A stretch of DNA of 28,462 bases from CAZOVB01 sp964583095 (lineage in GTDB: Bacteria; Planctomycetota; Phycisphaerae; SM23-33). Positions 1-8,059 of this stretch are shown piece by piece. The stretch's first letter is position 1, and every line of letters starts with the position of its first letter. The position numbers were made by a program, and so were the translations under genes. Under the pieces are notes generated by a model, which did not search any database, was not told where the DNA came from, and saw only the letters and a list, made by a program, of their open reading frames with translations. The stretch is taken from the NCBI GenBank assembly GCA_964583095.1, contig CAZOVB010000060.1, positions 1 through 28,462 of the forward strand. The letters are read 5' to 3'.

Positions 1-70
1 ACACGCAACTCACCGTCAAAGCTGACACAACACACATCTCTGCGGAATCGCTGCGGCCCGGGAGAGGTCC

Positions 71-99
71 TTGATTGTCGCCCGAGGCGGTGATAGCAT
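71..99 (+). promoter_or_regulatory. Candidate sigma70-type promoter before the LysM-recG operon
   Basis: TTGATT at 71-76 is separated by 17 bases from TAGCAT at 94-99. Each hexamer matches the consensus at 4 of 6 positions. The predicted transcript start, near 106, lies about 40 bases before the LysM lipoprotein start codon. This is a pattern match only; the rest of 1-147 shows no gene. Confidence 0.35.
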
Positions 100-147
100 C
101 CGGGCGGTTCTTTTCAACCTTCTGTCCTCATGCGAAAGGGATTTGGC

Positions 148-561
148 ATGTTCAGGAACTTGATCACGATCGTTTCTCTGCTGCTCCTGGTTGGCGCACT
201 GGGATGCGAGAAGAAGCCCCAGATGCAGCCTCAAGCCAACATGGACCAGGGCGTCACAGATGCCCCCGAAGCGTACGGCCCCACAGAGGCGTCTCCTCTC
301 GAGCCGGTCGCCGAGCCGTTCCCCGCCGATCCGCCGGCTCATGAGGTCCAGCCGGAACCCCGATCGGAACCTCAGCCGATCGACGTGGTGCCCTCCGAGG
401 TCCGAAGGACCTACCACGTGATGAAGCGAGGCGATACGCTCTACTCCCTCGCGCGGGAGTACTACGGCGACGCCAAACGCTGGCGGGAGATCGCCCGGGC
501 AAACAACATCCAGGATCCCAACGACATTCCCATCGGCAAGCGTCTGGTCATCCCCGAATAG
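148..561 (+). CDS. LysM-domain lipoprotein
   Basis: This is a small exported protein of 137 residues, probably anchored by lipid and held to peptidoglycan by a C-terminal LysM domain. The first ~20 residues form a hydrophobic signal with a lipobox-like ALGC, so Cys20 would be the lipidated residue. Residues ~25-90 are a Pro/Glu/Gln-rich linker without recognisable structure. Residues ~90-137 fit LysM: YHVMKRGDTLYSLAREYYG, then a WREIARANN stretch and the closing IPIGKRLVIPE. An upstream in-frame ATG at 130 exists, but AAAGGG at 135-140 is well spaced for the ATG at 148, and the signal peptide begins there. recG follows 22 bases downstream, so the two are probably co-transcribed. Such proteins usually act in wall binding or remodelling; no catalytic domain is visible here. 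Confidence 0.82.
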   Translation: MFRNLITIVSLLLLVGALGCEKKPQMQPQANMDQGVTDAPEAYGPTEASPLEPVAEPFPADPPAHEVQPEPRSEPQPIDVVPSEVRRTYHVMKRGDTLYSLAREYYGDAKRWREIARANNIQDPNDIPIGKRLVIPE

Positions 562-583
562 AGACCCCGGGAGACGTCTGACG

Positions 584-2659
584 GTGAACGAACTTCGGAT
601 GGATACCCCGGTGCAGTACGTCAAGGGGGTCGGTCCAAAACGCGCCGAACAACTGGCGCCGCTGGGCATCGAGACCGTCGAAGACCTCCTGATGTACTTC
701 CCCTTCCGTTTTGATCTGCGCCGCCAGGCCCAGCAGATCGGCTCGCTCGTGGGCAACGAGAAGAACGCCACCGTGGCCGGGGAAGTCAAGGCCGTCAGCG
801 AAAGCCGCCGCGGAAGAACCCCCTGGTTCCAGGCCCAGTTGGAAGACGAGACCGGATGGTTGTTTATCAAGTGGTTCCACGGTGGGTATCTGCGCGACAA
901 GATCAAGCCCGGCCTGCAATTGGCCGTCAGCGGCAAGGTCGGGCTCTATCGCGAGCATCTCCAGATGGTCAACCCCCAGATGCAGATGCTGTGGGGACAG
1001 GGCGAAGACCGTCTCGACAAGGACGAGCTTCTGCCTGTCTACCCGGCCGGGGGCAAGCTCACCAGCCAGATCATCGGGCGCATTATCCGCAACGCTTTGC
1101 CCGATGTCCAAGGGCTCATCCAGGAATGGTTCCGCCCGGAATTCCGCGACAAGCGAGGCCTGCTTCGGCGAGACAAGGCCGTCACAGCCATGCACCATCC
1201 GGAAGACCGCGAGCAATGGCAGATGGCCCGGAGGCGTTTCGCCTACGAGGAGTGTCTCCTGATGCAGTTGGGAATCGCCCTGACGCGCATGAGAGAGGTC
1301 TCGAGGCCTGCCCATCCCCTGCTGCTGACCGAGGCCATCGACTCCCGCATTCGAAGGCGCTTTCCGTTTGCCCTGACCGACGCCCAGGAAAAGGCCGTGG
1401 CTGAAATCGCCGCCGACATGGGGCGCGAAAAACCCATGAACCGCCTGCTCCAGGGCGACGTGGGCTCGGGGAAAACCGTCGCCGCCCTCTACGCCGCGCT
1501 GCTGGCCGTGGCGAAACGCAAACAGGTGGCGATCATGGCTCCGACCGAGATTCTGGCTGCACAACATTTCGGCAAGATCCGGCAGTACCTGGCCGATTCA
1601 CGTGTTCGAACCGAAATGCTCATCGGTTCACAGAACGCGATGCAGCGAAAGCGCATACTCAACGGCCTGGCCGTGGGGGATATTCACATTGTTGTCGGCA
1701 CGCATGCGCTGCTGAGCGAAGGGGTCAAGTTCGCTTCCCTGGCGCTGGTGGTGGTGGATGAACAGCACAAGTTCGGCGTCAGACAGCGCACCGGCATTCG
1801 GGCCAAGGGTTTTGCCCCCCACTACCTGGTGATGACCGCCACGCCGATCCCGCGGACCCTGGCCATGACAGTCTTCGGCGATCTGGATGTCTCGATCATC
1901 GACAAACTCCCCCCGGGCCGGGGGAAGATCCAGACCCGGTTGGCCCAGCCGGAGGACCTCGAAGATGTCTACGGCAATGTCCGCAAAAAACTCGACACAG
2001 GCCAGCAGGCCTATTTCGTCTACCCGCTGGTCAGTGCCTCGGCCGAATCGGATCTGACCGCCGCGCGGGAAGCTTTCGAAGACCTCCGCCAGGGCCCCTT
2101 TGCCGGATACCGCGTCGGGCTCCTCCACGGGCAGATGTCCCAGCAGGAGAAGGACGAAGTGATGGCCGGCTTCCGTAATGGTCATACCCAGCTTCTGGTC
2201 GCCAGCGTGGTCGTGGAAGTCGGCGTGGATGTCCCCAACGCCAACGTAATGGTCATTCACCACGCCGAGCGGTTCGGGCTGGCCCAGCTTCATCAGCTTC
2301 GCGGCCGAATCGGCCGATCCAGCCAGGATGCCGTCTGCTATCTGGTCGCCGAGGCCCGGACCGAAAACGCCCGAAAGAGGATGGAGATTCTCACCGGGAG
2401 CCGAGACGGGTTCAAAATCGCTGAGGAGGACCTGCGAATCCGCGGGCCTGGAGAATTCTTCGGCACGCGCCAGCACGGACTTCCGGAACTGCGCATCGCG
2501 GACCTGCTGGAAGACTTTGACCTGCTCCGCCTGGCCCGGCGGGATGCCTTCGAGATGGTCCGGGAAGATCCCGGCCTCAACGCCCCTCACCATCAGAAGA
2601 TTCGCACGAGAATGATCGAGGCCTACGCCGGCAAGCTCGAACTGCTTACCGGGGCATAG
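584..2659 (+). CDS. recG: ATP-dependent DNA helicase RecG
   Basis: RecG is a double-stranded DNA translocase that remodels stalled replication forks and branch-migrates Holliday junctions. The 691 residues match the usual family length. The N-terminal third holds the wedge/OB region, starting with a helix-hairpin-helix-like segment (VKGVGPKRAEQLAPLGI). The helicase core shows Walker A GDVGSGKT near residue 290, the DEQH box near 393, TATPIPRT near 418, and motif VI QLRGRIGRS near 575. The GTG at 584 is preceded by GGGAG at 569-573; an ATG at 599 is the main alternative. It lies 22 bases after the LysM lipoprotein gene and 58 bases before a membrane-protein gene on the same strand. Nothing is missing or broken. 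Confidence 0.97.
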   Translation: MNELRMDTPVQYVKGVGPKRAEQLAPLGIETVEDLLMYFPFRFDLRRQAQQIGSLVGNEKNATVAGEVKAVSESRRGRTPWFQAQLEDETGWLFIKWFHGGYLRDKIKPGLQLAVSGKVGLYREHLQMVNPQMQMLWGQGEDRLDKDELLPVYPAGGKLTSQIIGRIIRNALPDVQGLIQEWFRPEFRDKRGLLRRDKAVTAMHHPEDREQWQMARRRFAYEECLLMQLGIALTRMREVSRPAHPLLLTEAIDSRIRRRFPFALTDAQEKAVAEIAADMGREKPMNRLLQGDVGSGKTVAALYAALLAVAKRKQVAIMAPTEILAAQHFGKIRQYLADSRVRTEMLIGSQNAMQRKRILNGLAVGDIHIVVGTHALLSEGVKFASLALVVVDEQHKFGVRQRTGIRAKGFAPHYLVMTATPIPRTLAMTVFGDLDVSIIDKLPPGRGKIQTRLAQPEDLEDVYGNVRKKLDTGQQAYFVYPLVSASAESDLTAAREAFEDLRQGPFAGYRVGLLHGQMSQQEKDEVMAGFRNGHTQLLVASVVVEVGVDVPNANVMVIHHAERFGLAQLHQLRGRIGRSSQDAVCYLVAEARTENARKRMEILTGSRDGFKIAEEDLRIRGPGEFFGTRQHGLPELRIADLLEDFDLLRLARRDAFEMVREDPGLNAPHHQKIRTRMIEAYAGKLELLTGA

Positions 2660-2717
2660 CATCCCGCCGCGAGGTCGAGTATCCTTCGAGGGTCCCAGTG
2701 GCGAAGAGAGACACATC

Positions 2718-3281
2718 ATGACTCAGCCACCGATATCCCCCGTTCCCGTAGACACAGCGGCAAGAAAGGCCGTCGGCGACCGGATCGAAGCGTGGCTCAC
2801 CGAGAGAACCCCGGCGCCCGAGCCTTCCCGGGCGGCCGACAGCGACGATCCCTTCCTGAAGGATCTGTCGCCCCTGCTGGAAAAAGTCTGCAGCCATTCT
2901 CCGCGAGCCCTGGAGAAGGCGGGGCTCCGACGGGCCATGGCATTCTGCCGAACGCAATTGCCCTACCCCTACGCGGAGATAAGCCGGAAGCGGGCGCAGC
3001 GGACGACCACACCGGCCCTGGTCTATTACGGAATGATCCTGACGGTGATCTGCGCGGGGGTCTATCTGCTTACCGAAAGTCTCTGGGTCCTGGCCGTGCT
3101 GATCCCCTATTTTGCGGTCTCCGAGATCCTGATCCTTCGCAATGTGCTTGTCTCACGCCGGGACAGGAAACTCCTCAAGGAGCGAAAACTCGAACCGGCC
3201 GTCTGGCCCTTCGCCAACTACAGGCAATACGCTCAGCACACCCACCTGGCACCCGAGCCCGGGCCAGGCGATACAATATAA
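2718..3281 (+). CDS. Hypothetical membrane protein with two transmembrane helices
   Basis: I do not recognise a family for this 187-residue protein. Residues 1-95 are soluble, charged and Pro-rich at the start, with a helical stretch around 50-85. Residues ~98-142 hold two adjacent hydrophobic segments (ALVYYGMILTVICAGVYLL and a second rich in Val/Leu/Ile). A basic stretch (RRDRKLLKERK) and a short polar tail follow, so the tail is probably cytoplasmic. The ATG is preceded by GAAGAGAG. The PAP2 phosphatase gene begins only 4 bases after the stop, which makes co-transcription and perhaps translational coupling likely. A partner role for the phosphatase at the membrane is possible but rests only on position. 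Confidence 0.75.
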   Translation: MTQPPISPVPVDTAARKAVGDRIEAWLTERTPAPEPSRAADSDDPFLKDLSPLLEKVCSHSPRALEKAGLRRAMAFCRTQLPYPYAEISRKRAQRTTTPALVYYGMILTVICAGVYLLTESLWVLAVLIPYFAVSEILILRNVLVSRRDRKLLKERKLEPAVWPFANYRQYAQHTHLAPEPGPGDTI

Positions 3282-3285
3282 CGAC

Positions 3286-4020
3286 ATGAATGACCAGACA
3301 ACCGAGTATGCCTCCGCCCCGGATAATCGGTCCCCGTTGAGTGTTTCTGTGCTTGCCGACAAGGGGGTCTTTGTCCCTGCCACTTTGACCGGCGTCTTGC
3401 TGCTGCTTTTTGCCGGACTCACCGCAGCGGTCTTCCAGGGCTACCTGCGCGATTTCGACCTTCATTGGCTCCAGGGCCTGCGTCGCCCGGACCAACCGCG
3501 GGAGCCGATCGGACCGGACTGGGGCGCCCGAATCGTACGAGCGATCTCTTTCGCGGGCAACTATCACGTCCTGCTTCCAGCCATTCCGGTTGTCGCGGGG
3601 CTCTGGATGCTCTTTCGCAAGTGGGCTGCGGGGATCTATCTCCTGGCCGTGACCGGTACCAGCTTCGGGCTCAACGTGTTGATCAAGTACACCACCGACC
3701 GGGCGCGACCTCCCTGGGCGTATCGACTGGTAGACCAGGACGGGCCGGGATACCCCAGCGCCCATGCGATGGTCAATACGACGGCCTGGTTGGCCATCGC
3801 GTTGCTTCTGGCCCGGCAGGCATCCAGCCGGAAGGTCCGCGCGGCGATCCTGGCGGTGGGGATGCTCGGTCCGGTGGCCATCGGGACCAGCCGTATCTAT
3901 CTGGGTGTACACTGGGCCACGGATGTTCTGGGCGGATGGGCCCTTGGCATCGCCTGGGCGTTGATGGGGTGGCTCGTTCTGGAATTGTGCGTCAGAAGAA
4001 GCTGTACCCCAGACAGCTAG
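3286..4020 (+). CDS. PAP2-superfamily membrane phosphatase
   Basis: This 244-residue polytopic membrane protein belongs to the PAP2 / type 2 phosphatidic acid phosphatase family, whose members dephosphorylate lipid phosphates such as phosphatidate or undecaprenyl pyrophosphate. All three signature motifs are present: KYTTDRARP (K134 to P142, the Kx6RP motif), PSAH at 157-160 (PSGH variant), and SRIYLGVHWATD at 202-213 with His209 and Asp213. Five to six hydrophobic segments surround them. The chosen ATG follows the previous stop by 4 bases; a longer in-frame start at 3142 would lie inside the upstream gene and adds an unlikely hydrophilic leader. The 3' end overlaps the stop codon of the convergent kinase gene. 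The natural substrate cannot be read from the sequence. Confidence 0.9.
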   Translation: MNDQTTEYASAPDNRSPLSVSVLADKGVFVPATLTGVLLLLFAGLTAAVFQGYLRDFDLHWLQGLRRPDQPREPIGPDWGARIVRAISFAGNYHVLLPAIPVVAGLWMLFRKWAAGIYLLAVTGTSFGLNVLIKYTTDRARPPWAYRLVDQDGPGYPSAHAMVNTTAWLAIALLLARQASSRKVRAAILAVGMLGPVAIGTSRIYLGVHWATDVLGGWALGIAWALMGWLVLELCVRRSCTPDS

Positions 4021-4922
4021 CTGCAGCGGGCGATCTCGTCTGCCAGGCGCCGGCAACGGGGAAGATAATCATCTCCGAACATCCAGACATGCAACATGAT
4101 GGTGTTGAGCCAGTAGACCAGGCAGCGGCGTTTGAAGCCCGGCCGAAGCGGGTGTCGCCGCGTATAGGCCGCGAAGAACTCCCCCCCGACGGTGTTGAAG
4201 ACCAACAGGTAGGCCAGTTCCGATTCCACCTCGTGAAAACTCGCTCCCCCGTCGAGAAGAGCCCGGACTACGGGCCGATCCGGATCACTGTCATCGACCA
4301 TGATGTTCGTCGCCCACAGGTCGCCGTGAACCAGCGTCGGCTTGTTGAACTCCCCCAGCCAGTCCTCCAGGTTGGCCAGAAGGGTTTCGACGGTCTTGCG
4401 ATGATCGGGCTGGAACCTGTCGGCCATCTTCTCGAAGTTCGAAGCAATTCTGGGCCCGAAATGCTCGATCCATCTCTGGAAGACCCGTTTGCCCCAGGCC
4501 AGGCCGTAGTCTTCCCGGTGATGCTCGTGCAACTCGGCCACGTGACGCGCAAGATCCCTCTCCAAATGTGCAAGTCCGCTGCGTGAGATACGCATCCGGG
4601 CCATGTTCCTTCCGGGCACCTTCTCCAGCAGCAGGCAGGATCCGTCAAAGACCTCCCCCGCCCTGGCACAGGCCAGGGGTTCAGGCACGGCCAGGGTACC
4701 GTTGTCCCGATGGTATCGCAGAGCGTTGTACTCATGCCGGAAGCCGGCAGGTTTCTGGCCCTGGGAGATCTTGGCCACGATCTGCCCCGGTTCGCCGTCG
4801 GTCGTCCACAGCTCGACGGTGTTGACCATCCCCCCGGTCAGCGGTTCGGTGGCCACTACCGCCAGCGAAGGATCCAGCAGGGCGCGAACAATCTGGGTCG
4901 CCGGCTTGGGTTCCATTTCCAC
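4017..4922 (-). CDS. Fructosamine kinase / aminoglycoside phosphotransferase-like kinase
   Basis: This 301-residue protein has a protein-kinase-like fold of the APH/fructosamine-3-kinase type. Family members phosphorylate ketosamines formed by protein glycation, or small molecules. Visible features are IVAKIS with Lys51, HEYNAL with Glu64, the catalytic LVHGDLWATN (Asp201, Asn206) and a metal-binding Asp224 in LLDGG. The C-terminal block (FFAAYTRRHPL, then NTIMLHVWMFGDDYL) resembles the helical tail of FN3K proteins. The usual DPA..YYG.RE.DLA block is replaced by DGGASFHEVESELAYL, so this is a divergent branch and the substrate is uncertain. The GTG start at 4922 has GGAAG eight bases upstream; the ATG at 4916 is the alternative. 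It is divergent from hisI and convergent with the PAP2 gene. Confidence 0.8.
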   Translation of the reverse strand: MEMEPKPATQIVRALLDPSLAVVATEPLTGGMVNTVELWTTDGEPGQIVAKISQGQKPAGFRHEYNALRYHRDNGTLAVPEPLACARAGEVFDGSCLLLEKVPGRNMARMRISRSGLAHLERDLARHVAELHEHHREDYGLAWGKRVFQRWIEHFGPRIASNFEKMADRFQPDHRKTVETLLANLEDWLGEFNKPTLVHGDLWATNIMVDDSDPDRPVVRALLDGGASFHEVESELAYLLVFNTVGGEFFAAYTRRHPLRPGFKRRCLVYWLNTIMLHVWMFGDDYLPRCRRLADEIARCS

Positions 4923-4970
4923 AGCGTAGGCTTCCGGTGGAGCCCAGGCAAGCTTTGCTCACGAGATTGC

Positions 4971-4999
4971 TTTACCCTCGCCGAGCGCAACGGTAGGAT
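4971..4999 (+). promoter_or_regulatory. Candidate promoter for hisI and the potassium uptake genes
   Basis: TTTACC at 4971-4976 and TAGGAT at 4994-4999 are separated by 17 bases. Each matches the sigma70 consensus at 4 of 6 positions. A start near 5006 would leave a leader of about 44 bases before the hisI GTG, which has a clear AAGGAG. It sits in the short gap between two divergent genes. Confidence 0.35.
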
Positions 5000-5049
5000 A
5001 CAGCGTTTCGTAAGAACCCTCAGCTTCGCTTCCGCAAGGAGTATGCACG

Positions 5050-5445
5050 GTGGAGAACCTCGACAAGACGATTTCGCAGATCAAGTACAATGACCAGGGC
5101 CTGGTCCCGGCAATCTGTGTCGATGCCGCGACGGGCAGAATCCTCATGATGGCCTGGATGAACGCCGACTCCCTCCGCGACACGGTCAAGACCGGCAAGA
5201 CCCACTTCTGGTCGCGCAGCCGGCAGAAGTACTGGATGAAGGGCGAATCCAGCGGACACACGCAAAAAGTCAAAGGCATCTACACCGACTGCGACAAGGA
5301 CACGCTGGTGATTGAAGTTGAGCAGCACGGCGCCGCCTGCCACGAAGGCTACTACAGTTGCTTCTATCGCAAACTGGACGATACGGGCAATTGGCAGGTC
5401 ACCGACGAGAAACTCTTCGACCCCGACGAAGTCTACAAAAAGTAG
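5050..5445 (+). CDS. hisI: Phosphoribosyl-AMP cyclohydrolase
   Basis: HisI catalyses the third step of histidine biosynthesis, opening the adenine ring of phosphoribosyl-AMP to give ProFAR. This is the stand-alone form of 131 residues, without the HisE pyrophosphohydrolase domain found in fusions. The metal-site residues are present: Asp80, Asp82 and Asp84 in TDCDKD (magnesium), and Cys81, Cys97 and Cys104 (zinc). The stretch MMAWMNADSL and the FWSRSRQKYWMKGESSG block are typical of the family. The start is a GTG with AAGGAG at 5036-5041 and an 8-base gap. It is not next to other his genes; a TrkH gene follows 21 bases later on the same strand, so its expression may be tied to potassium uptake genes in this organism. 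Confidence 0.96.
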   Translation: MENLDKTISQIKYNDQGLVPAICVDAATGRILMMAWMNADSLRDTVKTGKTHFWSRSRQKYWMKGESSGHTQKVKGIYTDCDKDTLVIEVEQHGAACHEGYYSCFYRKLDDTGNWQVTDEKLFDPDEVYKK

Positions 5446-5466
5446 CCGACTGCAGGGGGCATGGCC

Positions 5467-7347
5467 ATGATTCCGCTGCCCGAGAGACCGTATGACAGAT
5501 TCTCCCGTTCCCGACGTGTAATGCGCGTCATGGACGCGGTTCTCGCACTGACAGCGTTGGCGGCGGTTGCGGTTCTGCTGATGCGCTACGGCTTCGGTTC
5601 GACTCCTCCCATGGATCGGGTGTGGCTCAGATACGCAGCCGGCATCGTGGTGGCCTTGTTCGTCCTGGACCGTCTGCTGCGTGTGGTTCTGGCCCGGCGC
5701 CGGTGGAAGCAGGCGCTGGTACACAGTTGGCTGGACTGGGCGCTGATTGTGACAGCAGGGGTCGCCGTGGCGATCAGCTACCGGACCCGCGCGCACATCT
5801 ACGGTTTCGGGGCTGCGTATCTGATCGTTACGCATGTGTATATTCTTTTCACGCTGGCTCTCCGGGCTTCGGCCCTGAACCAGAGGATGGCCGAGAGCGG
5901 ACTGGGCCCGGCCAAGATCTTCCTGCTGAGTTTCGCAATACTGTGCCTCATCGGCAGCGGATTGCTGTCACTGCCCTCGGCCTCAGGTGATCCGCACCAG
6001 AGCCACAGCTATCTCGATGCCCTCTTTACCAGCGTCAGCGCAACGTGCGTCACGGGGTTGATCACCCTGGATACCGGCTCGGACTGGAGCTTCTTCGGGC
6101 AGGCGGTCATTCTGGCCCAGATCCAGGCCGGCGGGCTGGGCATCATGATCTTCGGGACCGTGCTGACGATGATGATGGGCAAGCGCCTGGGGCTCCGAGG
6201 CAGCCAGGCCATGGGCCAGATGGTGGCGGCCAAGACCGGGGACGTCACCCGTGTAATTCGGTTTGTGATCCTGGTCACCTTCTGTCTCGAAGCAATCGGG
6301 GCCGGCCAGTTGTACTTGATGTACTCGTCGATCCAGCAGTCAGGCCGGAGCGTATTCTCCACGGGCCAGGCTCTCTGGATGAGCGTCTTCCACAGCGTCA
6401 GCGCTTTCTGCAACGCGGGCTTCAGCCTGCACGAGGCCAATCTTGCCGCCGGCCTGGAGGCGGGATGGGATCAACCCCTCCGCCGGCACTGGCAACTTCT
6501 GGGCGTTTTCGGGCCGCTGATCATCCTGGGAGGCCTGGGCTTTCCGGTGCTGGAAGACCTCTGGAACTACTTTCGCGATACGGTGGGCAAGTGGCTCCGC
6601 CGGGGCAGACGGGTCGTCGTGGGCCAGGAGAGCTTCCCCAGGCCCCGCCTGTCGCTTCAATCCAAGATCGTGCTTTCCTCTTCGGTCGTTTTGATCCTCC
6701 TTGGGGCTGCGGGCATCTGGCTTCTGAATCTGCCGGGCCAGGCACCGGACTCCGCAGACGCCGGGAACTGGTCGGCAATGTCCGGCTGGGGCAAGGCGTC
6801 TCAATCGCTGTTCCTGTCGATCAGTACACGCACCGCCGGGTTCAATACGTTCGATCTGTCCGAGCTTTCCCAGTCGGCCAAGCTGTGGATCTGCATCCTG
6901 ATGAGCATCGGCGGTTCGCCGGCCGGCACGGCGGGGGGAATGAAGACCGTCACCGCCATGCTGCTGATGATGACGGTTGTCGCCGCCCTTCGCAGAAGAG
7001 ACGACGTGGAGATCTTCTCACGCAGTATCGCCACGGAACTGTTGCGAAAGGCTGTCGTGGTGGCTGTGCTGTACCTGCTGCTGGTGTTGACCGTTACGAT
7101 CGGGGTAACCGTGGCAATGGGCAGTGGCGCTGCCTTTCTGGATCTGCTTTTCGAATCCTGCAGCGCCTGCGGGACGGTGGGACTTTCCACCGGGGTGACC
7201 CCGCAGCTAAACAGCGCCGGGAAGATTATCATCATCGCTGCGATGTTCACCGGTCGCCTGGGCCCCATCACCTTGCTGCTGGGCTTGACAGGCCGGGTAC
7301 AGCATCTCAAGTACTCCTATCCCACTGAGCACCTGACCATCGGCTAG
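5467..7347 (+). CDS. trkH: TrkH/KtrB-family potassium uptake protein, N-terminally extended
   Basis: This is the membrane pore subunit of a Trk/Ktr-type potassium (or K+/Na+) importer. Its 626 residues are longer than the ~450-490 of typical KtrB/TrkH. The first ~145 residues form an extension with about four extra hydrophobic segments before the core begins at AKIFLLSFAILCLIGSG. The four pore loops are visible: SATCVTGLI near residue 191, SAFCNAGFSL near 311, STRTAGFNTFDL near 453 and SACGTVGLSTG near 564, each with the selectivity-filter glycine. Two ATGs lie at 5461 and 5467. The GGGGG at 5455-5459 is only one base from the first but about 7 from the second, so I chose 5467. The regulatory RCK subunit follows 9 bases downstream. 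Confidence 0.93.
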   Translation: MIPLPERPYDRFSRSRRVMRVMDAVLALTALAAVAVLLMRYGFGSTPPMDRVWLRYAAGIVVALFVLDRLLRVVLARRRWKQALVHSWLDWALIVTAGVAVAISYRTRAHIYGFGAAYLIVTHVYILFTLALRASALNQRMAESGLGPAKIFLLSFAILCLIGSGLLSLPSASGDPHQSHSYLDALFTSVSATCVTGLITLDTGSDWSFFGQAVILAQIQAGGLGIMIFGTVLTMMMGKRLGLRGSQAMGQMVAAKTGDVTRVIRFVILVTFCLEAIGAGQLYLMYSSIQQSGRSVFSTGQALWMSVFHSVSAFCNAGFSLHEANLAAGLEAGWDQPLRRHWQLLGVFGPLIILGGLGFPVLEDLWNYFRDTVGKWLRRGRRVVVGQESFPRPRLSLQSKIVLSSSVVLILLGAAGIWLLNLPGQAPDSADAGNWSAMSGWGKASQSLFLSISTRTAGFNTFDLSELSQSAKLWICILMSIGGSPAGTAGGMKTVTAMLLMMTVVAALRRRDDVEIFSRSIATELLRKAVVVAVLYLLLVLTVTIGVTVAMGSGAAFLDLLFESCSACGTVGLSTGVTPQLNSAGKIIIIAAMFTGRLGPITLLLGLTGRVQHLKYSYPTEHLTIG

Positions 7348-7356
7348 AGGATTGAC

Positions 7357-8040
7357 ATGGAACGTTACGCGGTAATCGGACTGGGTCGTTATGGTTTCCA
7401 CCTGGCAAAACTGTTGGCCGAAATTGGAGCCGAGGTCCTGGCCATCGACACCGACAGGGACCTGGTCAAGACCATCTCCGACCAGGTGACGATGGCGGTC
7501 TGTCTGGACAGCACGGATGAAAAATCCCTCCGGGCCCAGGGCGTGGATCAGGTGGACGTAGCCGTGGTGGGGATCGGCTCGGCCTTTGAGGCCGCCGCCT
7601 TGACCACGGTCATTCTCAAGCGCCTGGGCGTGCCCCGTGTCATCGCCCGCGCCACAACCGATACCCGTGGCCAGATCCTCCAGGCCATCGGGGCCGATGA
7701 CATCGTGAACCCGGAAAAGGAAGCTGCCGAACGCTGGCGAAGCCGTCTGCTGGCCCCGGCAATCATGGAACGCTCGACCCTGGCTGAGGGGCACAGCCTG
7801 GCCCAACTATCGGCCCCGGAGAGCTTCTTCGGCAAGACGCTGAAGGAGCTGGGAATCGGCCGGCGATACCATGTCCTGGTGGTGGCCATCCGGCGAACGG
7901 TCGTGGAGGAAGCCGAGGGCAAAGAGCAGGAGAAACAGGTGGTGGTGACCGCCCCCGGCCCCGAAGCCATGATCCGCCCGGGCGACATCCTTGTGGTGAT
8001 CGGTGCGGACCACCGGATAGAATCCCTCCCGTCGAAATAG
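7357..8040 (+). CDS. trkA: TrkA/KtrA-family RCK regulatory subunit
   Basis: This is a cytoplasmic regulator that assembles as a ring on the TrkH/KtrB pore and gates it in response to nucleotides. Its 227 residues form a single RCK unit, as in KtrA, rather than the duplicated TrkA of enterobacteria. Residues ~1-120 are a Rossmann RCK_N domain with the nucleotide-binding VIGLGRYG near the start and the acidic AIDTD at the end of the second strand. Residues ~140-225 fit RCK_C (SFFGKTLKELGI to MIRPGDILVVIG). The charged EEAEGKEQEKQ insert inside RCK_C is probably a loop. It starts 9 bases after the trkH stop and is the last gene of that run; the convergent rpiB ends 19 bases beyond it, leaving no room for a long terminator. 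Confidence 0.93.
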   Translation: MERYAVIGLGRYGFHLAKLLAEIGAEVLAIDTDRDLVKTISDQVTMAVCLDSTDEKSLRAQGVDQVDVAVVGIGSAFEAAALTTVILKRLGVPRVIARATTDTRGQILQAIGADDIVNPEKEAAERWRSRLLAPAIMERSTLAEGHSLAQLSAPESFFGKTLKELGIGRRYHVLVVAIRRTVVEEAEGKEQEKQVVVTAPGPEAMIRPGDILVVIGADHRIESLPSK

Positions 8041-8059
8041 TTGCCCCAGATCGGCTGGA

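Noticed and set aside
1..70. End of an upstream gene at the left edge
   Set aside because: No frame here continues from outside with a recognisable product, and the stretch is too short to judge.
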